NCBI RefSeq assembly: GCF_004118935.1
Contig: NZ_CP035375.1
Location: 2,852,001-2,916,000, forward strand
Source of the DNA: Salinibacterium sp. UTAS2018
GTDB lineage: Bacteria > Actinomycetota > Actinomycetes > Actinomycetales > Microbacteriaceae
DNA: 64,000 nucleotides
Reading direction: 5' to 3'
Shown: one piece after another, positions 30,692 through 39,602 of the stretch
Position numbering within the stretch: position 1 is the first letter of the stretch
Layout: each line of letters begins with the position of its first letter
Made by a program: the position numbers and the translations under genes
Notes under the pieces: generated by a model
The model's database searches: none
What the model was told of the DNA's origin: nothing
What the model saw: the letters and a program-made list of their open reading frames with translations, nothing else

Positions 30692-33600
30692 ATGGTCACC
30701 TTGCCCCCTGAGCCAGCGGATGTCGCGGCTTCCGCTCCGCCGAATCTCGACGATTCTCAGCGCGCTGTCGTCGACCTCGCTGACGGTAGGAGTGCGGTGG
30801 TCGTCGGCGCGGCAGGTTCCGGCAAAACTGCGACTCTCGTAGAACTCGTTGCCGAACGCGTGCATGCTCGCCAATGGTCGCCGGAGCAGATCGTGGTGCT
30901 CTCGGCCACTCGGCAAAGTGCAACGGCACTGCGGGATCGTCTGGCCGCTCGCCTCGATGTGCCCACGCTCGGGCCGATGGCGCGCACGGCTAATTCCTTG
31001 GCGTTCGAAGTCATTCGCGAAGCGGCGGCCGTCGCCGGAGACGGCGCGCCCACACTTTTGACCGGCGCCGAACAAGACCAGATTATTTCTGACCTTCTCG
31101 CCGGTGAAATTGCCGACGGCACGGGGGCGCCCTGGCCGGCGCACCTCGATCCCGAGGTTCGCCGCCTGCGGGGCTTCCGCACCGAGTTGCGAGATCTGAT
31201 GATGCGCTGTGTCGAGTTCGGGGTGGCTCCCGAAGACCTCGCGGCGCTGGGCGAACGCACCGATCGGCCGGAATGGGTGGCGGCATCCGCCTTCATTTCG
31301 GTTTACGACGCCGTGAAAGCCAGCTACCGTGACCGGCATTTCGACGCGAGTGAGCTGCTGGCCGAGGCCGCCGCACTGATCGAGGGCGGTCACTACGCCG
31401 CAATCGATCGGCTGCGGCTGGTAGTGGTGGATGACGCTCACGAGCTCACCGAAGCCACGATTTCGCTCGTACGGGCGCTTGCTTCTCGCGGCATCACGAT
31501 CATCGGTTTCGGTGACCCCGACCTCACCACGGGCTCGTTTAGAGGCGCTCAGCCTGCCGTGCTCTCGCAGTGGACCGTGCGGCTCGGGCTGGAAAATTGC
31601 GAATCACTATTCTTGTCGTCGGTTCATCGCCACTCTGCCGAGTTGCGCCACACCGTTACGGCGCTGACTCAGCGCATCGGTGTGGCCGGGCTCATCGAGC
31701 AGCGCAAGTCGCCGGCGGTCGCTACCGGGCCGTCGAGCATCTATAGCTTTCAGCTCTCGACCCCCGCTGAAGAGGTCGCCTTCATCGCTCGGCACTTGCG
31801 CGAAAAGCACGTGTTGGAGTCGGTGCCGTGGTCGCGCATGGCGGTCATCGTGCGCACGGGATCCTTGATTCCCTCGCTCGCACGTCAGTTGCGCACGCTC
31901 GAAGTTGGCACGAGTGTGTCGAGTGCGCGCAGCGCGGTCCGCGACGAGTTCAGCGTGAACGGACTCATCGTGCTGCTCGAGTTGGCGCTGGCACGTCGCC
32001 CGCTGGATGCCGCGGCGGCCGTCGAATTGCTGTGCAGTTCAGTCGGCGGTTTCGATGCCGTCTCGCTGCGCCGCCTTAAAGCGGCCCTACGTCACGAGGC
32101 ATTGGGCGCCGAGATTTACGACTCGGCCGACGAACTGATTGCTCAGGCGATGGCGGCCCCCGCGGGGTTTGTCACGATCGACAATCGCGTTGCTCGGCAC
32201 GCTGCTGCGGTGGCCAAAAACCTGCGCGAGACGGCTGACGCCGGTGCCGCGGGTGACACTATCGAAGAGCTTCTCTGGGGTGCGTGGCAGCGCAGCGGGC
32301 TGGCAGACCGGTGGTTCGACCAAGCCCTCGGTGCGGGCGTCGTGGCCGAAGAAGCCAACCGCCACCTCGACGCCGTCGTTGCTCTCTTCTCCTCGGCTAA
32401 GCGTTTCGTGGAGCGTCGCCCGGATGCTCCCGCGAACGTCTTTCTCAACGAATGGCTCTCGGCCGATGTCGCCGAAGACACGCTCGCGGCTCGCTCCATT
32501 ATGGATTCGGTCACCGTCGGAACGCCGGCATCCGTCATCGGCCAAGAGTTCGATGTCGTAGTTGTCGCCGGATTGCAAGAGAACGTGTGGCCCAACCTTC
32601 GCGTGCGTGGCTCCCTGCTCGGCGCGCCTGACCTGCCGCGGGTACTCGCGGGGGAACAGCTTGCCGTGGCCGACCGTCGCCGCGAAGTGCTGCACGACGA
32701 ACTGCGCATGTTTGCGCAAGCGGTGTCGCGCGCGACGAGTGAAGTGATCGTGACGGCGGTGGCCGGTGACGACAATATGCCGTCGCCCTTCGTGACTCTG
32801 ATCCCCGAACCCGACGAGCCCGTGCGCTCACGACCGCCGCTGAGTCTGCGCGGCCTGGTGGGAGTGCTGCGCCGCGAATTGACGACCGGTACGAATCCGG
32901 ATGCTGCGGCGTCGTCCCTCGCGCGGCTCGCCGCCGAAGGCGTCCCCGGAGCCGATCCGCGCTCGTGGTACGGCTTGCGAGCCCCGAGCACGACCGAACC
33001 TCTGGTCGACCTCACCGAACCGGATGCCGAAGTTCGCGTCTCGCCCTCGCGCATGGAGTCCTTCGAGACCTGCCCGTTGCACTGGGCCATCGACCAGCTG
33101 GGCGGATCAACGTCAAACACGGCCTCGAACCTCGGCACGCTCATCCACGATGTTGCTGAAACAGCAACCGATCTCAGCGCCGACGCGCTCTTCGCAGCCG
33201 TTGAAGAACGGTGGAGCGAGATGACGTTTGAAGCCAGCTGGCAGTCGGAGGCCGAAAAGCGGCGCGCTAAGAAACTCACGCAGCACCTCGCCACCTACCT
33301 GCGCGATTTCACCGCCAACGGGGGAGAGCTCGTGAGCAACGAAATGGGTTTCACGCTGCCACTCGAGCAGGCCCTACTCAGCGGAAAGATTGACCGCGTC
33401 GAGGTGTACGGCGGCACCACCGCCGTGATTGTTGACCTCAAGACAGGCAAGAACGAGCCAGCGACCGATAAGGCCGTGGCCGATCATCCGCAGCTCGCGG
33501 CCTACCAGCTCGCCTTCGCATCGGGAGCGATCGAGGGAGTGCCCGAAGGGCTCGTGAACGGTGGCGCCAAGCTCGTGGTGCTCTCGCCCTCGGCCAAGAC

Positions 33601-33793
33601 CCGCGATTACGTCGACCCCAAACAACAACCGATGAGTGACAAGGAGCTCGAACTGTTCCGACAGCGCGTGATCGAGGATGCACGTGGAATGGCCGGCAGC
33701 GTCTTCGTGGCCCGGGTGAGCAGCCACTGCACCGACCCGTGGAGCTTCGGCAATTGCCGCATCCACGTCGTGCCGGCGGTGAGCGCCCGATGA
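30692..33793 (+). CDS. adnA: AdnA subunit of the AdnAB helicase-nuclease
   Basis: A 1033-residue subunit of the heterodimer that resects double-strand DNA breaks in actinobacteria. Residues 1-680 form a UvrD-like motor: Walker A VGAAGSGKTATLV, then VVDDAHELTEA in place of the D-E-x-Q-D Walker B, and AVSRATSEV as motif VI. Residues 780-1033 form a RecB-type nuclease: ESFETCPLHW, SGKIDRVEV, AVIVDLKTGKN and QLAAYQLAF. The weak motor motifs fit AdnA rather than AdnB. Three Cys are visible in the nuclease part (one in ETCPL, two in HCTDPWSFGNC); a Fe-S cluster of this family usually needs four. The ATG follows a TACCGT box by 6 bases, and its stop overlaps adnB (ATGA). Confidence 0.93.
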   Translation: MVTLPPEPADVAASAPPNLDDSQRAVVDLADGRSAVVVGAAGSGKTATLVELVAERVHARQWSPEQIVVLSATRQSATALRDRLAARLDVPTLGPMARTANSLAFEVIREAAAVAGDGAPTLLTGAEQDQIISDLLAGEIADGTGAPWPAHLDPEVRRLRGFRTELRDLMMRCVEFGVAPEDLAALGERTDRPEWVAASAFISVYDAVKASYRDRHFDASELLAEAAALIEGGHYAAIDRLRLVVVDDAHELTEATISLVRALASRGITIIGFGDPDLTTGSFRGAQPAVLSQWTVRLGLENCESLFLSSVHRHSAELRHTVTALTQRIGVAGLIEQRKSPAVATGPSSIYSFQLSTPAEEVAFIARHLREKHVLESVPWSRMAVIVRTGSLIPSLARQLRTLEVGTSVSSARSAVRDEFSVNGLIVLLELALARRPLDAAAAVELLCSSVGGFDAVSLRRLKAALRHEALGAEIYDSADELIAQAMAAPAGFVTIDNRVARHAAAVAKNLRETADAGAAGDTIEELLWGAWQRSGLADRWFDQALGAGVVAEEANRHLDAVVALFSSAKRFVERRPDAPANVFLNEWLSADVAEDTLAARSIMDSVTVGTPASVIGQEFDVVVVAGLQENVWPNLRVRGSLLGAPDLPRVLAGEQLAVADRRREVLHDELRMFAQAVSRATSEVIVTAVAGDDNMPSPFVTLIPEPDEPVRSRPPLSLRGLVGVLRRELTTGTNPDAAASSLARLAAEGVPGADPRSWYGLRAPSTTEPLVDLTEPDAEVRVSPSRMESFETCPLHWAIDQLGGSTSNTASNLGTLIHDVAETATDLSADALFAAVEERWSEMTFEASWQSEAEKRRAKKLTQHLATYLRDFTANGGELVSNEMGFTLPLEQALLSGKIDRVEVYGGTTAVIVDLKTGKNEPATDKAVADHPQLAAYQLAFASGAIEGVPEGLVNGGAKLVVLSPSAKTRDYVDPKQQPMSDKELELFRQRVIEDARGMAGSVFVARVSSHCTDPWSFGNCRIHVVPAVSAR

Positions 33794-36700
33794 TCTCCTC
33801 CGTAGACCTCGCCGGGCTCCTGGGAATCCATGCCCCCACGCCGCAGCAGCAAGTCGTGATTGAGGCGCCCCTGTCGCCGGCGCTCGTGGTGGCGGGGGCT
33901 GGCAGCGGTAAGACCGACACGATGGCCAGCCGGGTGGTGTGGCTCGTGGCCAACAATTTCGTAACCCCCGACCAGATCCTTGGTCTCACTTTTACGCGCA
34001 AGGCAGCGGGATCGCTGAGCAAGCGCGTGAGCGAGCGCATCGCGATTCTGCGCGACGTTCAGAACCGGCATCCGGAACACTTCGAAGCAACACCCGAGAC
34101 CGCTTCGATCGAATTCGATCAGCCGACGATCTCCACGTATAACTCGTTTGCGAGTGCGCTCTTCACCGAGAACGCACTGCTCATCGGGCGTGAACCGGAG
34201 TCGACACTGCTCAACGACCCCTCCTCGTGGCAGCTTGCCCGCAAGCTCGTCGTCGCGAGTACGGATGACCGGCTCGTCGGCCTCGAGAAGTCGATCAATG
34301 CGCTCACCGAGGCTGTTCTCGACCTCAGTCATGCGCTCAGCGACAACGTTGCGAACGCGGATGACGTGGCCGCCTACGCGCAGCGCTTCACCCAGATCTC
34401 TGAACTCCCGTATGCCGACACCGCGCGCAAGAAAACTCCGTACGCCTCCGTGACCGATGCCGTCGCCGAGATCGGGTCCCTCGAACCACTGCTCGACCTG
34501 GCTGTGCAGTACGCGCAACAGAAGCGAGCGCAGGGCCTCCTCGAATTCAGCGACCAAGTCGCGCTCGCGCTCGAAGTCGCTCAGCGCTCGCAGGATGTCG
34601 TCGACCACTACCAAGACCGCTACCGCGTCGTGCTGCTCGACGAGTATCAAGACACCAGCGTCGTGCAAACCCGGCTGCTCGCCCGCCTCTTCGGCAACCA
34701 CTCCGTGATGGCGGTCGGCGACCCGCACCAGTCGATTTATGGCTGGCGTGGAGCGAGCGCCGCCAACCTCGCGCGCTTCAGCCGCGACTTCACCGAGAAC
34801 GCGGATGCGCAGTACTTTGCGCTCTCCACGAGCTGGCGCAATGCGACCACGGTGCTCGATGCGGCCAACGTGATCGTCGAGCCGCTCAGCGCGCGCTCGC
34901 CCGTTCGGGTGGAATCGCTCGGCGCCCGACCGAATGCACCTGCTGGTGCCGTCGATGCGCACTACTTCGAGCACATCGACGAAGAAGCCCAGGGCGTCGC
35001 GACTTGGTTTGCGAGCGCTCTCGCCCCGCAAGCGTGGAATCACTACGACCCTGATCCCGACGCGGTGGCTCCGGAGCCGCCCACCGCCGCCATCCTCTTC
35101 CGCCGTCGCAGCGACATGGATCGCTTCGCCACCGCACTCGCCGCCCATGACGTTCCTTACCACGTGCTGGGAATCGGCGGCCTGCTGTCGACGCCCGAAA
35201 TCGTCGATCTGGTTAGTGCGCTGACCGTCATCCATGACCCCAGTGCGGGTTCCGAACTGATCCGCCTGCTCTCGGGCGCGCGCTGGTCGATCGGTACGCG
35301 TGACCTGCAAGCTCTCGCTGATTTGTCACGCTGGCTGCTGAGTCGTTCCGTATCGCACACCGAGCTGAGTGACGAAGTGAAACAGCGGATGCGGGAGTCA
35401 GTTGCAGTCGACGATTCGGCATCCATTGTTGACGCTCTCGACTTCGTGGGCGAAGCCCCAGCCTCGCACTCGCAGCTCGAAAAATTCAGCGCCGAGGGGC
35501 TGTCGCGACTGAAAGACGCCGCCAAGCAATTGGCCTTCTTCCGCTCGCGGGCCGGCCTCGAGCTTGGAGATCTCGTGCGATTGCTCGAACAAGAACTGCT
35601 GCTCGACATCGAGGTTGTCGCGAGCCGGCCTCAGGCTCAGGGCATGGCTAATCTGTACGCCTTCCACGATGAGCTTGCAGGCTTCCTGGCGAGTGACGAT
35701 CAAGCCAACCTCGCCAGCTTTTTGTCCTGGCTGCGCCGTGCTGCTCAGCAAGACATGATGGGGCCGCGTAGCGATGACGCCGAAGCCGGCACGGTGCAAC
35801 TGCTCACGATCCACGCTTCTAAAGGTTTGGAGTGGGACCTCGTGGCGGTGCCACGCCTCGTTGACGGTGAAGTCCCCGCGACTTCGCGAGAGGGCAAGGG
35901 GTGGGTCTCGTTCGGCAAACTGCCGTTCGCCTTCCGCGGCGACGCTGCGGAGCTCCCTGAACTCGAGTGGGAAAACGCTCAATACCAGTCGCAGTTCGAC
36001 GGCTCCCTCAAAGAGTTCAAAGCAGCCCTGGCCGACCGCCACCAAGCGGAAGAACGGCGTCTCGGCTATGTCGCGATCACTCGTGCCCGCGACAACCTGC
36101 TGCTGACCGGATCGTTCTGGTCGAGCCGGAGTAAACCGCAAGCCCCGAGCACCTTCTTGCAAGAGCTTGAGGAGCGCGAATTGATCGGTGAGCTGCCAAC
36201 CGATCCTGTGAACGACGAAAACCCCACGCTCAACGATGTTGTCGATCCGCTCTGGCCCTTCGACCCGCTCGGCAATCGTCGAGCAACTGTCGAGGCGGCT
36301 GCACAGCTGGTCACGACCGCCGACCCCGGCGCTGATGGCCTCTGGGCCCACGAGATCGACCTCCTGCTCGCCGAACGCGCCCGTGCCGCGAGCGAAGCTC
36401 GCCGCACCCCGTTGCCGCAGCGCATCCCGGCATCGCGCTTCAAGGACTACATCGCTGATCCCGAAGCCGTGGCGCTCTCGCTGCGGCGCCCCATGCCGGA
36501 GAAGCCTTACCGAGCAACGCGACTGGGAACCCAGTTTCACGAGTGGGTCGAATCACGGTTCGGCTCTTCGGCCTCCACCGAAACGCTCGATGCGTTCTCG
36601 CTCGAACTCGACGGAGCCGACGACGACAGTGCAGCGGATGCCGAAAAGCTGGCCGAGTTGCAAGCCACGTTCGAACGTTCGGCGTGGGCCACGCGGCAGC

Positions 36701-37041
36701 CGATCGACGTCGAAATCGAGATTCACGTTCCCTTCGGCGACCGCGTTGTCATCTGCAAGATCGACGCGGTGTACGCCAATGGCGACCGCTACGAAGTCGT
36801 TGATTGGAAGACCGGTCGGGCCCCGCGCGATGAGGCTGACCTTGAAGCCAAGCAACTGCAGCTCGCGCTATACCGCCTCGCCTACGCGCAGTGGAAGGGC
36901 ATTGCTCCTGACATGATCGATGCCGCGTTCTACTTTGTGGCCGACGACACCGTTATTCGCCCGAAGCACATCTCCAGCGAGAGCGAGCTGCGGCAGGCGT
37001 GGGCGGGTTCCGTCGGCACAGCGCCGAGTTTCGGCGGCTAG
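33790..37041 (+). CDS. adnB: AdnB subunit of the AdnAB helicase-nuclease
   Basis: The 1083-residue lead motor and second nuclease of AdnAB. All UvrD-type helicase motifs are intact: Walker A VAGAGSGKTDTM, Ia GLTFTRKAA, Walker B LLDEYQDTS, III VGDPHQSIYGWRGA, V LLTIHASKGLEWD and VI VAITRARDNLLL. The C-terminal RecB-like nuclease has TRLGTQFHEWVE, VICKIDAVY, YEVVDWKTG and QLALYRLAYA, giving the Asp, Lys and Gln-x-x-x-Tyr of the active site. ATG 33790 is chosen over the longer open frame because it overlaps the adnA stop as ATGA and opens a family-like N-terminus. The two genes are one transcription unit. Confidence 0.95.
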   Translation: MISSVDLAGLLGIHAPTPQQQVVIEAPLSPALVVAGAGSGKTDTMASRVVWLVANNFVTPDQILGLTFTRKAAGSLSKRVSERIAILRDVQNRHPEHFEATPETASIEFDQPTISTYNSFASALFTENALLIGREPESTLLNDPSSWQLARKLVVASTDDRLVGLEKSINALTEAVLDLSHALSDNVANADDVAAYAQRFTQISELPYADTARKKTPYASVTDAVAEIGSLEPLLDLAVQYAQQKRAQGLLEFSDQVALALEVAQRSQDVVDHYQDRYRVVLLDEYQDTSVVQTRLLARLFGNHSVMAVGDPHQSIYGWRGASAANLARFSRDFTENADAQYFALSTSWRNATTVLDAANVIVEPLSARSPVRVESLGARPNAPAGAVDAHYFEHIDEEAQGVATWFASALAPQAWNHYDPDPDAVAPEPPTAAILFRRRSDMDRFATALAAHDVPYHVLGIGGLLSTPEIVDLVSALTVIHDPSAGSELIRLLSGARWSIGTRDLQALADLSRWLLSRSVSHTELSDEVKQRMRESVAVDDSASIVDALDFVGEAPASHSQLEKFSAEGLSRLKDAAKQLAFFRSRAGLELGDLVRLLEQELLLDIEVVASRPQAQGMANLYAFHDELAGFLASDDQANLASFLSWLRRAAQQDMMGPRSDDAEAGTVQLLTIHASKGLEWDLVAVPRLVDGEVPATSREGKGWVSFGKLPFAFRGDAAELPELEWENAQYQSQFDGSLKEFKAALADRHQAEERRLGYVAITRARDNLLLTGSFWSSRSKPQAPSTFLQELEERELIGELPTDPVNDENPTLNDVVDPLWPFDPLGNRRATVEAAAQLVTTADPGADGLWAHEIDLLLAERARAASEARRTPLPQRIPASRFKDYIADPEAVALSLRRPMPEKPYRATRLGTQFHEWVESRFGSSASTETLDAFSLELDGADDDSAADAEKLAELQATFERSAWATRQPIDVEIEIHVPFGDRVVICKIDAVYANGDRYEVVDWKTGRAPRDEADLEAKQLQLALYRLAYAQWKGIAPDMIDAAFYFVADDTVIRPKHISSESELRQAWAGSVGTAPSFGG

Positions 37042-37095
37042 ACCCGCTGGTGCGCCCGACTCGACCCGGTGCTGAACCCAGCTCTAGATCACGCG

Positions 37096-37950
37096 CTACA
37101 CCCGGCGCTGTACCGGCCGGCTCAGGATCGCCGTGCTGAGCGCCTCGACGGGTTCGCGGGCAGCCATCGGGTTGTCGAGCAGCACGAAGTCCACGTCGCC
37201 GAGCTCGGGCAGCTCAAACGATGCCGGCACCTGCGCAAGGTCGGCGGGGATGAGCGATTGCGGAAACACGGCAATGCCGATTCCCGCGCGAACCGCGGCA
37301 AGCGCACCGTTCACCTCTTTCACGTTGCAGGTGATGCGCCAGGTGCGCCCATCCGCCTCCAGCGCTCGCATAGCGTAGGCGCGGCCCAAACTGGGCGCCT
37401 GATACGCGATGAGGGGCACGGGGGAGCCTGCTTCGAGCGTCATGCTCTTGTGGCCCAACCACACCATCCGGTCGCGGCGTACGAGTCGCCCGCCTTCGGC
37501 TCCGGCATCCTGCTTCACGAAGATCAAGTCGAGCTGGCCAGCCTGCAAACGGCGTACGAGATTGCCGCTTTGGCTCACCGTCAGTTCGAGGTTGATATGC
37601 GGATACAGCTGGCGAAAGTCGCGCAGGATGCGGGGCAACTGAGTGAGGGCAAGGTCGTCGGCCGAACCAAAACGAAGCCGGCCGCGCATAGCGGAACCGG
37701 TGAAGTACTTCACCGCTTGATCTTCCGCCGCGAGGATGGCGCGGGCGAAACCAAGCATCGCCTCGCCGTTGTCGGTAAGGGAGACAGCACGAGTGTCACG
37801 CATCACCAGAATGCGCCCGGCCGCGGTTTCGAGCTTGCGAATGTGCTGACTGATCGTCGGCTGGCTGAGCTCTAGGGCGCGGGCGGCATCCGTAAAGCTG
37901 CGGTTCTCGGCGACGGCGACGAACGATTTGAGAAGTACGGGGTCGAACAC
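37096..37950 (-). CDS. LysR-family regulator divergent from an MFS gene
   Basis: A 284-residue LysR protein. The DNA-binding domain is residues 1-60 (LKSFVAVAENRSFTDAARAL, then LSQPTISQHIRKLE as recognition helix and the wing LVMRDTRAVSLT). The rest is the effector-binding domain, with GRLRFGSADDLALTQLP at its start. The GTG start is preceded by GGAG. A perfect inverted repeat with T-N11-A form lies just upstream, between this gene and the divergent exporter, so it probably controls itself and the exporter. The ligand is unknown. Confidence 0.88.
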   Translation of the reverse strand: MFDPVLLKSFVAVAENRSFTDAARALELSQPTISQHIRKLETAAGRILVMRDTRAVSLTDNGEAMLGFARAILAAEDQAVKYFTGSAMRGRLRFGSADDLALTQLPRILRDFRQLYPHINLELTVSQSGNLVRRLQAGQLDLIFVKQDAGAEGGRLVRRDRMVWLGHKSMTLEAGSPVPLIAYQAPSLGRAYAMRALEADGRTWRITCNVKEVNGALAAVRAGIGIAVFPQSLIPADLAQVPASFELPELGDVDFVLLDNPMAAREPVEALSTAILSRPVQRRV

Positions 37951-37958
37951 TTTGCTCC

Positions 37959-37992
37959 ATTACGAAACGTAATTGAATTTATAGGCTCGATT
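37959..37992. promoter_or_regulatory. LysR-type operator and MFS promoter
   Basis: ATTACG-AAA-CGTAAT (37959-37973) is a perfect 6+6 inverted repeat with the T-N11-A pattern of LysR boxes. TAGGCT (37982-37987) is the MFS -10 box, 5 bases before its ATG. The box covers the place where the MFS -35 element should be and lies between the two starts. Confidence 0.65.
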
Positions 37993-39507
37993 ATGCCGCG
38001 GAATGAGCGCGGAGACAATACGGTTGAACGCGTGAGTATGCCATCTGAGACGTCCCCCGCGACAGTTCCCATCTCGGCGGTCATGCAGCGCCCACTGTGG
38101 CGCGACACTTTTAGCTCGCTGCGGTTGCACAATTACCGCCTCTACGTGATCGCGCAATTCATCGCGTACACCGCAGCCTGGGTGCAACGCATCGCCGTCG
38201 ACTGGCTCGTTCTTGAGCTCACCGGCAACGTCGCCCTCGTGGGGCTCACGATTGCCATCCAGTTCACGCCCACGATCGTGCTCGGCGCCTACGCGGGAGT
38301 CATCGCCGACCGGTTCAACAAACGCATTACGCTCATGGTCGCCCAGTCGATCATCGGCCTGCTCAGCCTCTCTCTCGCGATCATCACCATTATGGGAGCG
38401 GCGGAACTCTGGCTGGTGTACATTCTGGTGTTCCTGATGGGGGTCGTGCAGGTGTTCGATAACCCCGCCCGAGCCGTTTTCGTCAACGAACTTGTCGGCC
38501 CTCGTCATCTGCGTAACGCCATCAGCCTGAACGCCTCAATTTTTCACGCGGGCGCATTTCTTGGCCCGGCCCTCAGCGGTATTCTTATCGTCGCTGCGGG
38601 CTCGGGGTGGGCAATTGGGATCAACTCCATTGCCGTGGTTATCGGCGTGATAACCCTCGCGTCGATGCGTAAAAACGAGATCCTCGTTGCTCCCCGTGCC
38701 GTGGGCGCGAAGGGACAGATTCGCGAAGCACTGCGCTACATCAAGGCAAAGCCGACTCTGTTTTGGACGATGGTCATGGGCTTTGTCATCGCGGTCTTTG
38801 GAATGCCAATGCCGACACTTCTCGCGGCCATGGCCAACACGGTATACGACACCGGTGCCAGCGGCTACGGTCTCTACAACTCGCTCGCCGCGATCGGCGC
38901 TCTCCTCGGGGCGCTTGCCTCAGCGCGCCGCTCTAGCCTGCGGTTGCGCACGATTATTTTCGGAGCCGTTCTCTACGGCCTCATGATGATGCTGGCCGGA
39001 ATCGTTCCCGTCTACGGTCTCTTTTTAGCCGTTCTCATCGGTGTCGGACTTAGCCGCTTGCTGCTCATGACGGCCGCGGAGACGATGGTTCAACTGTCGT
39101 CGAATCTCGTCATTCGTGGTCGCGTCGTTGCTTTCTGGGTGATTGTAATCCTGGGTGGCCAAGCTATTGGCGGCCCCCTCATGGGAACCATCGCGGAACT
39201 CTGGGGAGCCAAGCTAGCCTTCGTTATCGCCGGGGGTGTTCCCGCGACCGTCGCGATCGCCATCGCGATTTTGCTCGCTCGCTCGGGCCGGTTGACAGTA
39301 AAGGTTGCACCGCGGCGTAACGGTCGCTGGGTCGCGATTGTGCCGCATCACCAATTACGCACGATCACGGAACCGATCACGATCGTGGATGCTGACGCCA
39401 TTCAGGCCGGAATCGATCCGCATCCTGCACCGAAGCGCAACAAGCTGCGTTCGCTGCGGTCATCGCTGCTGCGCCAGTCGGCGTCGAGACGGCGTTCTGA
39501 CCGGTAG
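37993..39507 (+). CDS. MFS exporter (EntS/MFS_3-like)
   Basis: A 504-residue, 12-helix major-facilitator protein. RLHNYRLYVIAQFIAYTAAWVQ... at the first helix, YAGVIADRFNKRITLMV (motif A loop), VFDNPARAVFVNELVG and AISLNASIFHAGAFLGPAL mark the enterobactin-exporter/MFS_3 group, which pumps siderophores, drugs or metabolites out. A basic cytoplasmic tail of about 60 residues ends RQSASRRRSD. The substrate is unknown. ATG 37993 lies 5 bases after a TAGGCT box. The divergent LysR regulator and the palindrome between them suggest inducible expression. Confidence 0.85.
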   Translation: MPRNERGDNTVERVSMPSETSPATVPISAVMQRPLWRDTFSSLRLHNYRLYVIAQFIAYTAAWVQRIAVDWLVLELTGNVALVGLTIAIQFTPTIVLGAYAGVIADRFNKRITLMVAQSIIGLLSLSLAIITIMGAAELWLVYILVFLMGVVQVFDNPARAVFVNELVGPRHLRNAISLNASIFHAGAFLGPALSGILIVAAGSGWAIGINSIAVVIGVITLASMRKNEILVAPRAVGAKGQIREALRYIKAKPTLFWTMVMGFVIAVFGMPMPTLLAAMANTVYDTGASGYGLYNSLAAIGALLGALASARRSSLRLRTIIFGAVLYGLMMMLAGIVPVYGLFLAVLIGVGLSRLLLMTAAETMVQLSSNLVIRGRVVAFWVIVILGGQAIGGPLMGTIAELWGAKLAFVIAGGVPATVAIAIAILLARSGRLTVKVAPRRNGRWVAIVPHHQLRTITEPITIVDADAIQAGIDPHPAPKRNKLRSLRSSLLRQSASRRRSDR

Positions 39508-39602
39508 TGAAATGCTGCTATGACCGGTGACGATGAGCGACGGCCGCAGAGAGTCCCGCAATTCAGCCGTAGTAGCGAGCCGACACGGATGCCGCGAGGG
39601 TG

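Noticed and set aside
33739..33789. Upstream in-frame start of adnB at 33739
   Set aside because: It would overlap adnA by 55 bases with no ribosome site; ATG 33790 overlaps the adnA stop by four bases and opens the family N-terminus.
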